Assembly (NCBI GenBank): GCA_021209875.1
Contig: JAGYVD010000005.1
Span: forward strand, 1,426,001-1,490,000
From: Rosellinia necatrix
Taxonomy: Eukaryota; Ascomycota; Sordariomycetes; Xylariales; Xylariaceae
DNA length: 64,000 bases
Reading direction: 5' to 3'
In this document: in pieces, positions 1 through 12,939 of the stretch
How positions within the stretch are numbered: position 1 is the stretch's first letter
How the letters are laid out: every line of letters begins with the position of its first letter
Made by a program: the position numbers and the translations under genes
Notes under the pieces: model-generated
Database searches by the model: none
Told to the model about the DNA's origin: nothing
What the model saw: the letters and a program-made list of their open reading frames with translations, nothing else

Positions 1-789
1 AGTGAACAACTCCGACCTGATTCCTCACGGGAACCATATTCTACTAATAGCTAAATTCACGGCAGCTAGAGCGCCAATAGGTACATAATCTATCTAAAAA
101 GATACCCAAGTAAATAGTTGTTGCCATTGTGGTAGAGTCGGTAGGTAGCACTATCTGAGCAATTGGTTATCTACCTAGTGCTAGGTTGCTGCCATCTTAC
201 CCCACAACCCCGCATTATACTACCCCTCTCCCCGCCATAGCGAAGCAGCAAGAGCCTAGAGTTAGGTATGCGCCTAGGGAGCACCTGGCTGGCCTCTTGC
301 AACTATTACAGGTGATCTCGTCAGGCCTTTCCTTCTCTAAGGCTGTCTCTATCCCACCTTCAGGCTTCCGGAGTGACCTATCCGACACCTAGCTAGATCC
401 AGCCAGCAAGGATAAACTTCAGACCTTACCCATCAATCACGGCGTGCCATTCCTGCAATGAGCGTTCCTACACAACACATGCTAGGTAAATCTGGGGGTG
501 GGGACTGCCTTCTTCGAGTTATACCTATTCACGGATGTGTAGGATCGAATGGAACGTAAAGTGCCTGTATTATTTTTGTCTCACGACTACCCCTCTTCGT
601 ACACGTCCCCCCCTTAAGACACTGCCAACATCTCGCAGAGTCGAGGCCATAAATAAGTATTTCCTGACTGCACATTTTCTGGCCTCTTTGAACCATTCCT
701 TCCGCGCTCGGGAGCTCAGAACCCACCAGCGACGCTCCGTTGCTCGAAACCCTCGTATCTCGGTGGTGAACGGCAGAGAACGTGGCACA
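1..789. other. Upstream flank of the beta-mannosidase gene
   Basis: No convincing gene is seen here. Short open frames occur on both strands, but none has a recognisable motif or a plausible intron-exon continuation. The right-hand part must hold the promoter and 5' leader of the beta-mannosidase gene that starts at 790. The left edge is cut by the window. Confidence 0.5.
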
Positions 790-3700
790 ATGGCTCGCTC
801 AAGACACGATTTAAGCCACGGGTGGCAATGTCGAGAGGATGACGGCGGCACATCGACTGAAATCCCATGGCTTCCTGTCCAGATTGTCCCTACTCAGATT
901 CACACCGACCTGATAGATAACAAGAAGTACGATGCTATGCTATCTCTACCCTGTTCTTTATCTCGCTCTCCGACATGGTCAAGTTGACTCGTGCATATAA
1001 TTCCACTGCTCACACCCGTGTAGGATATCAGACCCTTTCTTAGACCTCAACGAGTTGCCAGTTCGATCGCTTGCGGAAAAGTGTTGGGCGTACAGAACAC
1101 GGTTCCCCAAACCTCCAGGGCTATCATCAGCCGGCACATCAACCATCACAGATTTAGTGTTTGAGGGCCTCGATACCTTTGCAACAGTCTTATTAAACGG
1201 CGCCGAGATTTTGAAGTCCGACAATATGTTTTTGTCACATCGGATTGACGTGACCAGTTTACTAAAGGATGAAAACGAGTTAGAAATTCGGTTTGATTCG
1301 GCCATGCTACGTGGGCGAGACCTGGTCAAGGAGCATTCGCATGAGCACACCTTCTATGTACGGCAGACAGAGGTCAGCCGTGTTCCAGTGCGAAAAGCGC
1401 AATGTAGGTGGCCACAGGAATTCCTTAATTTCATTTTATAATCGTTTGTCCCCGTCTGTGATATCAACCACCCGAGATCAAACCCCTTTTCCCGGGAGCT
1501 TTATGTCCCCCTTTTCTCCTGGGTCTCAAATGTATATGACTGACCATGTATATCACAGACCATTGGGGCTGGGACTGGGGCCCCATATTGATAACAGCTG
1601 GCCCCTGGAAACCCGTCTACCTCGAGCAGTACGTTGCTAAGGTCGAAGATGTTTGGACCGAGTGTGAGGTTAGCCCTGACCTCCAGACTTGTTCGGGCCG
1701 GGTCTTGGCCAAGGTGTCCGGTGCAAGTGGGAAATCCGTTAGGATATCACTGGCACTGGCCGGGTTAGTTGTCTTTGAGAAGGAATGTGCTGTCGATTCG
1801 AATGGGATCGCAGAAACATCCTTCGTAATTGACCGACCCGAACTCTGGTATCCATTTACGCACGGGGCCCAGGCTCGGTACGAGTTAAAAGCTGCCTTAG
1901 GATCTTACGATACCATATCCAAGATGATCGGTTTCCGGCGAGCTGAGCTCATCCAACGAGAAGATGAATTTGGGAAAACATTCTTCTTTAGAATCAATGG
2001 CGAAGATGCGTTTTGCGGTGGGTCGTGTTGGATTCCAGCCGACAGTTTCTTGGCACGAATTCCAGAACAACGATATCGGGATTGGGTTAAGCTTGTCTTC
2101 GAGGGTAATCAAAATATGATCCGTGTCTGGGGTGGTGGGATCTACGAGCATGATGCCTTCTTTGACGCCTGCGACGAGTTAGGGGTTATGGTGTGGCAAG
2201 ACTTCGCTTTTGCCTGTGCATCTTATCCTACATATAAATCCTTCCTAGATTCCGTTGAGAAGGAAGCAAGACAGAATATTCGGCGACTGAGATCACACCC
2301 CTCGCTGATCATCTGGGCTGGCAGCAACGAGGACTATCAGGTCCAGGAAAGATACGGGCTCGAATATAATTATGAAGACAAAGATCCCCAGTCATGGCTC
2401 AAGTCGACCTTCCCGGCGCGATATACTTACGAATACCTTCTTCCTAAGATTTTATCAGAAGAGGACCGATTTGCTATATAGTACGAATCCCCATCCATCA
2501 TAAATCCCAATCGAGGCAATAGTCGGTTGTTAATTGTTGATAGTCATCCGACAAGTCCATGGGGTGATGGCAAAAATACCGCTGACCCTACGGTTGGCGA
2601 CAAGCATCAATGGGACAGTATGTAATCTATTACACCCTTTTTATATACGCATCTAACATTTGAGGTACCCAGTCTGGCACGGTGCAATGTACAGGTACCA
2701 AGAAGCCTTCAGACTATCTGCTCGTTTTATAAGTGAGTTTGGAAGTAAGTAACCCGGTTTATAGGAGTGTAATGGATAGTTCAAACATCAACAATTCCTT
2801 CATTTTTAATGTTGATAAGCTTATACCAACACATTTCCAGTGGAGGCATATCCTCACCTAGAGACAACCCGCAGCATGATCACTGTCGAGAAGCAAAGAT
2901 ACCCTGGGTCTATGATGATGGATTTTCGCAATAAGGCCATCGATCATGAGCGCCGAGTGTCGACTTACGTTAGCGAGAACTTCACGATCAAATATGATAT
3001 CTCATCGTATACACACCTGACCCAAATTGTTCAAGCCGAAGCCATGCACTTTGCGTACAAAGCGTGGCGGAGGGAATGGGGCCAGAGAAAGTGCGGAGGA
3101 GTCCTAGTCTGGCAGCTGAACGACTGCTGGCCTACAATGAGCTGGGCGGTTGTTGACTATTATCTCGTGAAGAAGCCGGCATACTACGCGATCAAGAATG
3201 CCCTGAAGCCACTGGACGTTGGGATATCAAGGGAATTCCACGACTGGACGTCGGGACACGTTGACCCCACGGAATCATTCAAAGATACAAAGTTCGATCT
3301 GTGGGTTGTCAGTGATCGAATCCAATCAGTACAGGTTGACGTGGCTGTGAGATTTATCTCTATCCATACCGGACAGGATATAAGGCCGCCGATGAAGCTC
3401 GATTCGGTAACCATCCATCCCAATACTACAACTGAGATTCTAAAGAACCATGAAGTCACTGCAAACAGTACGGGTGTCCAAGACAACACGCAATTTACTA
3501 ATATCGCCGAATTCAATCCCTATGTGATTCATGCTACTGTCACGGCCAACGATCAAGTCATTGCATCCGATACCTACTGGCCACAACCCCTGAAATACTT
3601 AGATTTTAGTAACCGCGACGTTACTATCAAGGCTCTCGGGGATAGCCAAGTTGCGATATCGGCCACGCGCCCTACTAAAGGATTTGTCTTCGAGGAAACT

Positions 3701-3844
3701 CGGGGTGTGAAGCTTAGTGATAATGGCTTCGACGTTATTCCAGGTCAGAAGAGGGTCGTGGAAATAACGGGTACAGATGCTCAGTCACTGAAGTACACAT
3801 ACATAGGAGCTCCAGCAGGCTCCATAGCCTTGTCGGCACAATGA
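790..3844 (+). CDS. mndB: Beta-mannosidase B (GH2), intracellular type
   Basis: Six exons: 790-926, 1024-1403, 1559-2480, 2544-2617, 2673-2744, 2841-3844, giving 862 aa, close to the usual ~845 aa of fungal MndB. It hydrolyses terminal beta-1,4-mannose from manno-oligosaccharides released from mannan or N-glycans. No signal peptide is visible, as expected for the intracellular B type. The frame rebuilds family signatures across the joins: AQYHWGWDWGP (exon 2/3 join), IIWAGSNEDYQ with the probable acid/base Glu430, and ISEFGMEAYPHLE (exon 5/6 join) with the probable nucleophile Glu526. The start at 790 was chosen because MARSRHDLSHGW matches the family N-terminus. Both catalytic glutamates are present and no frameshift is needed, so the gene looks functional. 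Exon 4 and exon 5 are only 74 and 72 nt. Confidence 0.93.
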
Positions 3845-4925
3845 GGTAAGCGACGGGCTGACCAAGATATTAGGACGCGCCTGCAAGGGGGTTTGAGGGG
3901 CGTGTGATGCGAAGAAACGGCGAGACGGTGATAGAGATAGTGTTCTGGTGCAACAGACGGGAATATCATATTCCGGCTACGGCAAGTCCTGTGTGTGTGT
4001 ATTCCCCAATACCTCGCGCATTGTATTTCTGGACGGCAGGTACCAAGACCGTATGGAAATACTACCCTCAATGATGTTCGCGAGCGCGGAGCTTCTTCAT
4101 TGCAGAAAGAGTTTGATGCTCCCATACCCGTTCGCACGTATGACAGGGGCCCAACAAGGTGCCTTCAAGTAACTGTAATGGCCCGGATTGTAACAAGAAA
4201 TCGGGTTATCACTAAAGCAAAACACCTCATCAGTCCACATAATGGATGGCGCCGTGTTTAGTGTATTACCGAGTGCCACGTTGCAGGCTCAACTCCGGCC
4301 GAATCAAGATGTCGGTCACAAAGGAACCGGTTTCTCATCAAACCCAAATATCCTCATTTCAACTAATGTTCTCATGTTTACTTACAGGGTGCCAGGTTAT
4401 AGTAGCGTAGTAGAGCAGATACGACGTTCTGGATTAAGATGAACGGCTGCTATGTTTCAAAACGTGTTCAGCGCAAACCACGATTTGCATCTCAAATCGT
4501 TGCCAACGTGCTTTCCTCGTGCTTACTATGGAAGCCTTTTACTTGGTCAACCCACGGACCAATACTGTACACACGGCGTATCGGGTTAGGCCCGCCACAT
4601 ACCGGAACCTATTTGCCGTGCGCGCCACTGACAAACATCGGTGCAACGTCATGATCCCCTTCACTGGCGCCATGGTAATCTCGTGGGGAGGAGATCCTTT
4701 TAGTGGAACTGCGCGGTTCTTATAATGATGCACAGATGACTTTTTGGCTACCTGGCGGGACGGGCAAATTTGGAATCGGAACCACGACGGTAGATTCCGT
4801 CACGAGGGGATATGGTCAAGGAATTCCACATGGCTCTGGGACCCAGAAGGCGAGAAGCCGACAATGGCGACGGGACCGAGAAGACAGGGCAAGGACAGCA
4901 CGCGGCAATTACCGCCGAACCACAT

Positions 4926-4999
4926 ACCGTACTACAATACTACAGTACTACAATACTACAGTGTTACAATACTACAGTGTTACAGTACTACACCACATA
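4926..4999. repeat. Imperfect tandem repeat of actacaata/ctacagt units
   Basis: The sequence alternates tactacaata- and ctacagt-type units about ten bases long, with variants carrying gtgttaca. It lies inside an otherwise unremarkable open frame, which argues that the frame is spurious. Confidence 0.75.
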
Positions 5000-5519
5000 A
5001 CTACGTAGATACTACTATATTACAAACCTGTCAGAATCTCGACAACTCTAACCCCGTGTTACACAGTTGCGCAGTTACACCAGAGGGGATACAAAAAGGG
5101 TATTTGGAACAAAACACCGAGGCTTATCGGTATTGGGAAAGGCGAGTAATCGATTCCTGTTTCGCCCCCATCGAAAGATTCTATGCGCATTATCCAGGAG
5201 AGTGGTTTTTGGGGCTTCTATTTTTCGATGAAACGGCATCGGGGCCTGTTTGCGCCTGGCACGGGTAGAGGGACTGCCGGGCCATCGAACCACGGCATGG
5301 CAACCCGCAATGCGAAACTAGGCTGCTAAAAATGCCTTTGACATGTCCAGAATTGATACCGGTGGTCTGGTTTGGGTGAGGGAGGCTAGATACACTACAC
5401 TAGAAGCGAATATGTACAGTACTGCAGGTTATGTCGGGCCAAGGCTTTTGGCATGTGATAGTTCCCGTTGACCCGACTGATGAGGCCATGTCTTGGCTCG
5501 ACGAACTGGCCTTTTGATC

Positions 5520-5574
5520 TATGTATGTATGTATGTATGTATGTATGTATTATGTACGTATGTATGTATGTAAT
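5520..5574. repeat. (TATG)n microsatellite
   Basis: About twelve copies of a TATG tetranucleotide are present, with two interruptions (tattatg and tacg). No gene is associated with it. Confidence 0.9.
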
Positions 5575-5941
5575 GTGTACAGTGTTGTATAGTACCGCAA
5601 TATATCGCTGGGGATGGCGATCTAGTGCTCGGCAATTCGGATTAAGTGGTTGCATCGAAGTAACGTACGTAAGGAGATGCACATAAGTGTGCATATGGGG
5701 CTCTATTTGACGATACTTGCGGCTCGTGATGAGCTGAGGTGCCGCTTACAGCTCGCATCTCGCACGCCTTTTACTCACCGTTCTTGAGATAACTAGGTAC
5801 CTGGCTAACAGGGTAAAGGCATCGCGACTTGCGGGGCCAATAAACTTATCAAGCCATCCCGCCTACTATCACCTATCACTTGTCATTTGGCGTTATTTTG
5901 ATGACATTTGATGTCATTTGGTGCCATTTTAGACAATCCAG

Positions 5942-6008
5942 CACACACATACACTCTCACACACTCTCCCACACACTTACATACACATACATATACACCT
6001 ACACACAA
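5942..6008. repeat. CA-rich imperfect repeat
   Basis: Runs of cacaca, acactc and acatac make an interrupted CA microsatellite in non-coding DNA. Confidence 0.8.
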
Positions 6009-6636
6009 TCTACTCCTTCCTCCTCATCGCCACTGGGGCTTAGTAATGACGGGCTCTGCACTATACGTAGTAATGCCTTGGGGATTATGAGTAGACCTTT
6101 ATTTAGATGGATTTGATCTAGAACAAAGACGGCGCATACACCTCCTCTCACTTAGATGCGCTAGGTGAGCTTAGCATAACGCATAGTACACTGCCCGGTT
6201 TGCCTAGCACAGCTTAAGTAAGAACGCTATATGATGGATGGATGATCCTAATGGGAGGAGGTTCAACATGCGCAGGCATGCCGTCGCAACGGCTTACTCC
6301 GTTTGGTGGTTGGTCCCATCGATTTCTTAATCTTCTCGAATCTTTCGAATCCATCCCATAGCGAACCAGGATCGGCAGGCGATGGATTCCAAACGCCCCA
6401 AAACGTGCATGAAGCATTGGGCACACACACTTTCGCCATCAGCATACGCTAACTGGTCTATGGTATGGCCCACCCTTGTTTTTTCCGAATTCCTTTTCTT
6501 GATGTTTAATTTATTTTTACACCCCCGCCTACCAGGTTGACACACCATCAACGGGAGTGATCAACTCCTCGTGGTTTCTCGCGCGCTAAGTTTAACTTTA
6601 GTACCCTACCTCTCGAAAGGGTAGTTCGTGGTAACT

Positions 6637-6693
6637 AGTAGTAGTGGTAGTGGTAGTGGTTGTGATGGTGGTGGTAGTGGTGGTGGCGGTGGG
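6637..6693. repeat. GTAGTG/GGT-type triplet repeat
   Basis: Interrupted repeats of gta, gtg and ggt form a purely G/T/A-rich strand. This opens long frames on both strands (poly-Gly/Ser or poly-Pro) that are not considered genes. Confidence 0.75.
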
Positions 6694-8225
6694 GAGGGAG
6701 ATGGGAAGTCTACGAAAAAGAATACCCCTGAAGCTAAGTGCGCTACTTGGACCATACTACCCCCTTCTGAGGCAAGTAGACATATCCAGTCCAGTATTTG
6801 TGTAATACCGTACGTGCCGCCGCCACACCTAGACGCCCTTCCCGAGTCAACACAAATACCGACCGGGACTGACTGCAGGATAGTGCATATACGTGGTGTG
6901 GTGTAGGCATAGGTCACAGAGGTAAAAAAAACCAAAAACAACGCCAGGCAGGCAGGCAGGCAAACAGACGGGGGCGGTAATTTGCTCGGCGCAAGGCCCG
7001 CCTTCGCAGGGACTCGGCTTGGCTCTCCCGGAAACTCATACCTTGTAGGTAGGTAGTGTAGGCAAAACGACTCCATTCCCGACCCGGCGGCCAAGATTGC
7101 CGCAGGATTTACCTATCTGCGACGACGGCTGGTTAGATATCTGTCTGCCTTATCTAAGACCCGGACCGTATTCTATCTGCCACCGGCCGAATGCTACCTG
7201 TCGTAGTATGCAAGAGCAGTGTAGATAAGTACCCGTAAGGGAGGGACAGGAAACCACGAGGCTTAGATAAACACGTCGTTGTAGGCTACGCTGCTGCAAG
7301 CAGAGCAGCTGTGCACGATGGGGGATAAATGTGATATGTGTGTGTAATGCAGATAGGCAGGTAATGGCGTGTATCGAACCGAGTGAAGATTGCGAGGAAA
7401 AAAAACCATTCGGCAGATTTTGTCTCCTCGAGCCGCCCTAGGACCAATGAATCCTTTCGCTTAAAGCTCAACTTGGGGGGGGACCTGTGTGTGTAAGCTG
7501 ACGCTATGGGCAAATTCTGACCTGACAACGCATTACCGGCCGGGTAAAGGAAGCGCTAGCCTTCCAACCTGATTTTACGTGATGCCAAGATATACTTGGG
7601 ATGCGGAAAACGACGATAGAAGACAAGAGAGTGAGAGGAGTCTGTGTATGTGTGTGCGAGCATACGTGCGAGTTGTGTGGCGCGCTAATGCCCATACTCT
7701 CGGACGGGTTCGTCTCTTCCCAGGTTGTATTTGTCGTTGTATGTAAGTAAGTCGCAGTAGTTCGTGTACACTACCTCCATTCCGGGCATTTAAACGGTGT
7801 TTCCTGTAAGAGGTTTTTTTTTTTTTTTAACTCTCTCAGCTGAAAACTGGTAAGCGGCTGGAATTGACAACAGCTATGATGGTCAATTGAGATAGGCGGT
7901 CCCCCCCCCAACGTTTTTTTTTCCTTTTCCCCATAGCCTCACCGATCTGCGACATATATGTGCTACAGTTATTTACCGTTCTGGGATCTGGTGCCTGCAC
8001 TAAAATATAGCGTATCATCTAGGGAGACCGCCTGGTACTCGGTATTTATCATGCGAGATCCGTATAATGCTGTGCATAGCTAGACGCTGACTTAGCAGTC
8101 TCCGCTGTTCTCTGTACAAAGTGGTACCTCATAGTGGTCTAGCGTAGCCTAGGCGATGGCCAAGCAGCCGGGTACTGGCCGGGGAGCGGAGCGCTCTCGG
8201 TCGGGGTTGGCGGTTGTTGTTGTTG

Positions 8226-8263
8226 TTGGGGGGGGGAGGGGAGGGGAAGGGAAGGGGAGGGGG
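8226..8263 (+). repeat. G-run block with quadruplex potential
   Basis: At least five runs of three or more G separated by single A or AA occur in 38 bases, ending in ggggggt. By the usual G3-N1-7 rule this strand could fold into a G-quadruplex. The purine bias continues to about 8420 as repeats of cgaggaa. Confidence 0.6.
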
Positions 8264-8924
8264 GTCGGTTCGAGCTACAGGGAAGACAGGGAAGAGTGGA
8301 CTTTGATAAGACCGCCATTTGGCCTGGGCGAAAGCTATGGGAGGAGGGGTGAGGAGGAACGAGGAACGAGGAACGAGGAGCGAGAAGCGAATGAGTAATC
8401 GAGTTGAGAGCGAGGGGAAGGTGGTGATTGGGTATGTGAGTTGTCGAGTGGTTCGAGGGGAGTAGTAAGATCGCTGTCCGGGTTGGCGAGCGACGGCGTT
8501 ACTGGTGGATAGACTAAACCGCATGTTGCAACTCTCAAAGACTCTGTTGCAATCTGCAACTGGATGACAATTCTTTGCTTACATGTCTCTGCCACCTCCG
8601 TCCGTACGCTCCCAAGAGGAGATCATGGCATGCAAGCAAATCTCCCCTACACACTAAGCCTTATCTAAGACCAACCAGCAACCCCCCTGCTGGCTTGCCT
8701 GCCGCCGTGACCAGGGCGGCGTTTGGCGCCATAGGTACCCGTTATTATTCTCTGAGACGATGATTCCCTCGTGAAAGCCGCCTCTGATAGTAAAAGGGCG
8801 CTAGGAAGGGCGTGGATGGGCGAGGGTGGGCGGCGTCCATACTAATACTAGCACTTGTAAGTAAGTGTGTACATATTGTCGAAGCTACCTGGCCATTGGA
8901 TGCAGTAGACACCGTAAGCCGGAT

Positions 8925-8933
8925 TATATATAA
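8925..8933 (+). promoter_or_regulatory. Candidate TATA box of the Zn2Cys6 regulator
   Basis: TATATATAA lies 124 bp before the ATG at 9057. The spacing is plausible for a fungal core promoter; no transcript start can be read from the sequence. Confidence 0.4.
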
Positions 8934-9056
8934 GGTATAACGCCCAAAAACTGCCGCCGCACGCACGGCATACAAGGGCACTTTTGGATTCCGGATCCCG
9001 ATACTCTAAACCCACGAGATTTCTTGGCGAGACCTGGACCAGCAAAGCCGCACATC

Positions 9057-10317
9057 ATGTTCTGCACGCTGAAGCATAACGGTTTATCCGACGAGTCGTA
9101 CACGTTCGAGACGACAACACCTCCCTTCTCCCGGAAGCGGGAGGGAAGGTTAGCCAAAATCGCCTGTACCAATTGTCGGATAAGCAAGGTAAATTGGCAT
9201 TGCTCATCCGTGCCGTATGCATGCGAGGTCAATTGGCTAAACGTCTTTTATTCTCTACAGTTGAAGTGCTCCGGCGAGCCACACGGCTGCCAAAGATGCC
9301 TGGCGAAGAAGATCGACTGCCGCTATCCCAGCCCGCCGCGGGGGAACAGCCATAAGAAATCACAAGCGCGGGCCCAGGCCCAGGCTCGGACACAAGCACA
9401 GGCACAAGCACAAGCACAGGCACAAGCACAAGCACAAGCACAAGCACAAACACAAGCACAAGCACAGGCACCAATACAGGCACCGGTACCAACGCCGCCG
9501 GAAACGCCCCAGTTCCAAGCACACTCGCGGACGTCATCGGCAGCACCTATAGAATCTACGGTCGACGACGACTTCATCACCGTCATATCGAACCAGGAGA
9601 CGACCTACAGCAACGCGCTCGACGACCTGGACCTGGGGCTCGGGGGGTTCGAGGTGTCCGACTTCACGACGCCCGAGAGCATCCCCGGGCTCCTCGCGGA
9701 CGGGGAGTACATGGACCCCTCGGACGCGATGCGGCCGTGGCACCAGCCCTTCACGTTCACGCCGGACGACATCAAGTCGCCCTGGGGAGGGACCCCGGAG
9801 CGGGACGACCTCGTGTTCAGCACGGACAGCAGCAAGATATCGACGGAGGCGTCAACGCCGGAGACGTGTGACAACTCTTCCGCCGCCGCCGCCGCCTTCG
9901 TCGTCGTCGCCGCCGGAGTACCGGGAAGCGGCGGCGGCGGCGACAGCGGCGGCTGCTGCGCATGCTTCGCGCAGGCGGTGGCCACGCACGAGGCCATCGA
10001 GCTTGCCGTCTGGGGCCAGAACGAGGTGTGGCGGAACGCGGACGACATGCTACGGTACCAGAAGAAGGCGCTGATGGAGTGCGAGGAGCTGCTCGGGTGC
10101 GGCCGGTGCACGGCCCAGTCCGCCTACACCATGCTGCTGCTCTCCATGTGCCGGCGGATCCTGATGACGCTGAGCGACCTGTGCCAGGGCGGCTCGTGGG
10201 GGGGCCCCTTCCCGCCCTCCTCTTCCTCCTCCTCCTCCTCCTCTTCCTCCTCTTCTTCTTCCGACGTGGGCGCGGGTGCGGGCCACCGCGGTTCCGAAGA
10301 AGAGAGGAGGGACAACG

Positions 10318-10348
<31 letters not shown>

Positions 10349-10706
10349 TAACAGCAGGAGGAGGTATCATCATAATCAGCAGCGGCTAGGGGGTGCGGGC
10401 GGCGCGCATGCAACAGAGGATAGCGACGGCATAGACGAGCGTCAGAGTAGCAGCAGCAGCAGCAGTAACAGGGGATACGGCATCACGATACGGAATAGGC
10501 AGCTGGATGACGACGACGAACACCTGGTGCTACAGAGCCTCCTCACGGCACGTGTCGCCCGACTGGGGCGGCTGCTGGGCACGTTGGACAAGATCGTCGT
10601 CGAGCACAGCTGGCCCGCGCACAAGGCTATCATCCAGGAGTTGCAGACCCGTCTCGCCGGGAGCTCATTCATCGTGGAGAAGATACGGAGGCAATGGACC
10701 GGATAG
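9057..10706 (+). CDS. Zn2Cys6 transcription factor, AflR-like layout
   Basis: Two exons, 9057-9188 and 9261-10706, give 525 aa. Splicing out the 72-bp intron rebuilds a canonical zinc binuclear cluster (Cys37, 40, 47, 54, 57, 64; spacing C2C6C6C2C6C), so this is a sequence-specific DNA-binding nuclear regulator. The intron is a multiple of three and lies between Cys40 and Cys47; unspliced RNA would stay in frame but break the finger. A Gln/Ala dipeptide repeat follows (residues ~78-120). A region with C-rich and helical segments (residues ~275-354) and a C-terminal helix-rich block resemble the AflR family of secondary-metabolism regulators. Several polyserine runs separate these. It is the only pathway-type regulator in the window and lies 4.3 kb before the GGPP synthase, so control of the diterpene genes is possible but only inferred. 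ATG 9057 is the first ATG in frame. Confidence 0.88.
9367..9481 (+). repeat. Coding Gln-Ala dipeptide repeat (gcacaa/gcacag)
   Basis: A six-base unit coding Gln-Ala is repeated roughly 18 times inside the regulator gene, just after the zinc cluster. Such tracts often act as flexible or activating segments and change length between strains. Confidence 0.85.
10216..10262 (+). repeat. Coding polyserine tract (TCC/TCT codons)
   Basis: About sixteen serines are coded almost wholly by tcc and tct. Two further serine runs in the same protein (about 10320-10350 and 10446-10467) use agc and agt instead, so the tracts arose independently. Confidence 0.85.
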
Positions 10707-12103
10707 AAATTTTCTCTTTCCCGTCTCGCTAAAGCCCCCTTTACCACCCACACCCCCTTACCCTTTACCTTTTCCCTACGAAAGTACATAACCCTCTCTT
10801 CCTTGTTCCATATACTGTACATACCTTACGCTAGACTCTACAGCTAGAACTCATAGACGAGGCATCGACGACCGGCATTTAGACAAATACCCAATGACAA
10901 GAGACGTGGGCTACCCACGTCCCATGATTCAACGCTTATAGAGATCTTCATTGCTCGCGTGAGAAAAAAAAAAGGCCGAGCTTAAATGACCTGACCTGAT
11001 ATGACTGACTGTTTCGTATCGTGATTTCAGTTGCGAGTTTGTTGAATTTCGGATAGTTCCGTTTCGCTGACGATTAAAACGAGAGAGATGATCTTAGTGT
11101 CTTGGAATGAGTAGTGTAGTGTGGAGAGTGTTAATCCCCAGGGCAGACCTGGAGGGGGGACACCCCCGGTGGATGAATGGTTAGCATTCCTTCCGCCTGG
11201 GCGAAGTTGAGTCGGGGAGTCCACACATTCCACTGCCGATCGCCATCATGTCGCTCTGCTATTCTTTGCCCTGGCGTCCCGCTGCCATGTGCGGAGGTGA
11301 CACTACGTCGTGCTATCCCGCAACGGCTTTGGTCTATCTCTGGTTCAATCTCTGGTTCAATCCGCCTCATCTGCATTTAGATTTTTTGTCTCGGGTAATT
11401 TTAGTCGGGAACCCCGTGGGGCGTGGAAGGTGTGGTCTCAGTGTGTATACAGGTAGTATGCGGTGCAGGCGATGCAGTGTGGTGGTGTATGCAACAAGTG
11501 ATGTAAGTAGGCAATGCTATCGCATCCTACCTGAACCTGGGGTCTCAATTGCTTAGTGTAGTGTTGGCTTTAGTGTACCTATACTCACTAGACATTGGTA
11601 GGATAATCGATGTTGCGAGGCTAATTTTAGTTAATTGGCCCTCTAAAACAGGGCCCTGTGGTTGTGCGGAAGAGGACGGCGATGATTTGTTTCCCTTGGA
11701 CTGGGACGAAATGGCCGTACCAATGCCCGCCAGGGCAAGGTTCGAATCGTGGGGGGATCCCTTCAGGTTTCGTTTCATGTTACCGCATCATTGTCCGGGT
11801 TACAGTAGTGCGTGCAAGTATTCCGTGTAGAACGACTTGTAAAGTTTATGCCCACTGCCCACCGCACATCTGATGTAAGCCTTTAATTCCTCACAAGCAC
11901 ACTACATGCCTACTACTCAGCATGGGTCTTATCGCTTGGGATGCCCCCAGTGCCGCCCGTGTACTGGGTTGTCCTGGCAGTGCCGCATCGCAGTGCCGTG
12001 CACGCACATAACGTTACCTATGTAATGTGCCTGGTTCTCGTCAGACGCTTACTTGTATAGACGAGAGCGGACAAAGTTTCTGGGGCCGCATGGCTGGGCC
12101 GAT

Positions 12104-12129
12104 TGGGGGTTGGGGGGTTGGGGTTTGGG
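12104..12129 (+). repeat. G-rich block with quadruplex potential
   Basis: Four G-runs of 3-6 bases separated by TT or TTT occur within 26 bases, which satisfies the simple G-quadruplex rule. It resembles a degenerate telomere-like array but lacks the TTAGGG unit of filamentous fungi. Confidence 0.55.
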
Positions 12130-12939
12130 TATTCTGAAACTGGGTGAGGGAAGGTTACTTACTTAGTCATCCTTGAAAGCGCCTCGATGTCAGCCCATCC
12201 ATCATCATATCGCCACTAAGTGTAGGGGTTGCTCGAGCGATAGTGTAGGCATACATACAAGCTAGTGTACTTGCCTTCTTCCATTATCCTGCCTCGGCCT
12301 AGGGCTCTGGCCTAGGACTCTGGATTGCCCAGGTCTGTCCAGGGTCCAAACCCAGGCATGGGCCGGGGGTTCGGTCCCGATATACGGATGGATGGTTTTG
12401 TTGATTAGAGCAAGTCAAGACTAACATCTTTGACCGACTGCAATACACGGCACTTCGGGCATAGTGTCGAGTGTTATCGCAAGAGTGGTGGTGGGTGGTG
12501 TCAGTGAGCGTGGTCTTCCATATATGATCACTCTATCAAGAGCCAATTGGCGTCCAAGTAAGCGCATATGGAATCCTTCGTGTGCCTCTCTAGGCGGGTT
12601 CTCTCTGGGGGTTCGCGTGTAGTTATCAGTCACGGTGCTCGGCGGTGAGTATAACGGCCACCTGTGGGATATCTGGGCGTTCACGTTGGTAGGCTAGGTA
12701 GTCCTGGAGATGGATCGAGAAATGCAATACAAGTAGTCTCACAACTCAGAAGCCGAGTCCTACATGACAACCAGTACTACCTATCGTTAATATTTGAACC
12801 AAAGCGGTCGGTGTCCACATGTGTTCACCCGGTTCGTGCTCTGAGCAGGTCTGTATTCGGACTTTCACTTTTGGGTAGATAAGCGGCAGGCTGGGGGGAG
12901 GTCTACGATAGCAGCGTTGTAAGCATCAAACGGCCATTG

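Larger units (their letters stand above)
3845..9056. other. Gene-poor, repeat-rich region of 5.2 kb
   Basis: No gene could be supported. Open frames around 4439-5268 on the plus strand lack recognisable domains, and the longest (4744-5268) runs straight through a short tandem repeat, so it is probably not coding. The stretch carries several microsatellites (listed separately), a G-run block near 8226-8263 and a candidate TATA box before the regulator gene. No transposase or reverse transcriptase motif was found. Confidence 0.55.

Noticed and set aside
4744..5268. Plus-strand open frame of 174 codons
   Set aside because: It runs through a short tandem repeat, has no recognised motif and no typical intron structure.
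9817..10413. Minus-strand frames rich in Cys/Tyr, Arg or Glu opposite the regulator
   Set aside because: They are reverse readings of the serine and alanine tracts.
11741..11760. ggttcgaatc string resembling a tRNA T-loop
   Set aside because: No matching acceptor stem, anticodon arm or D-arm could be laid out around it.
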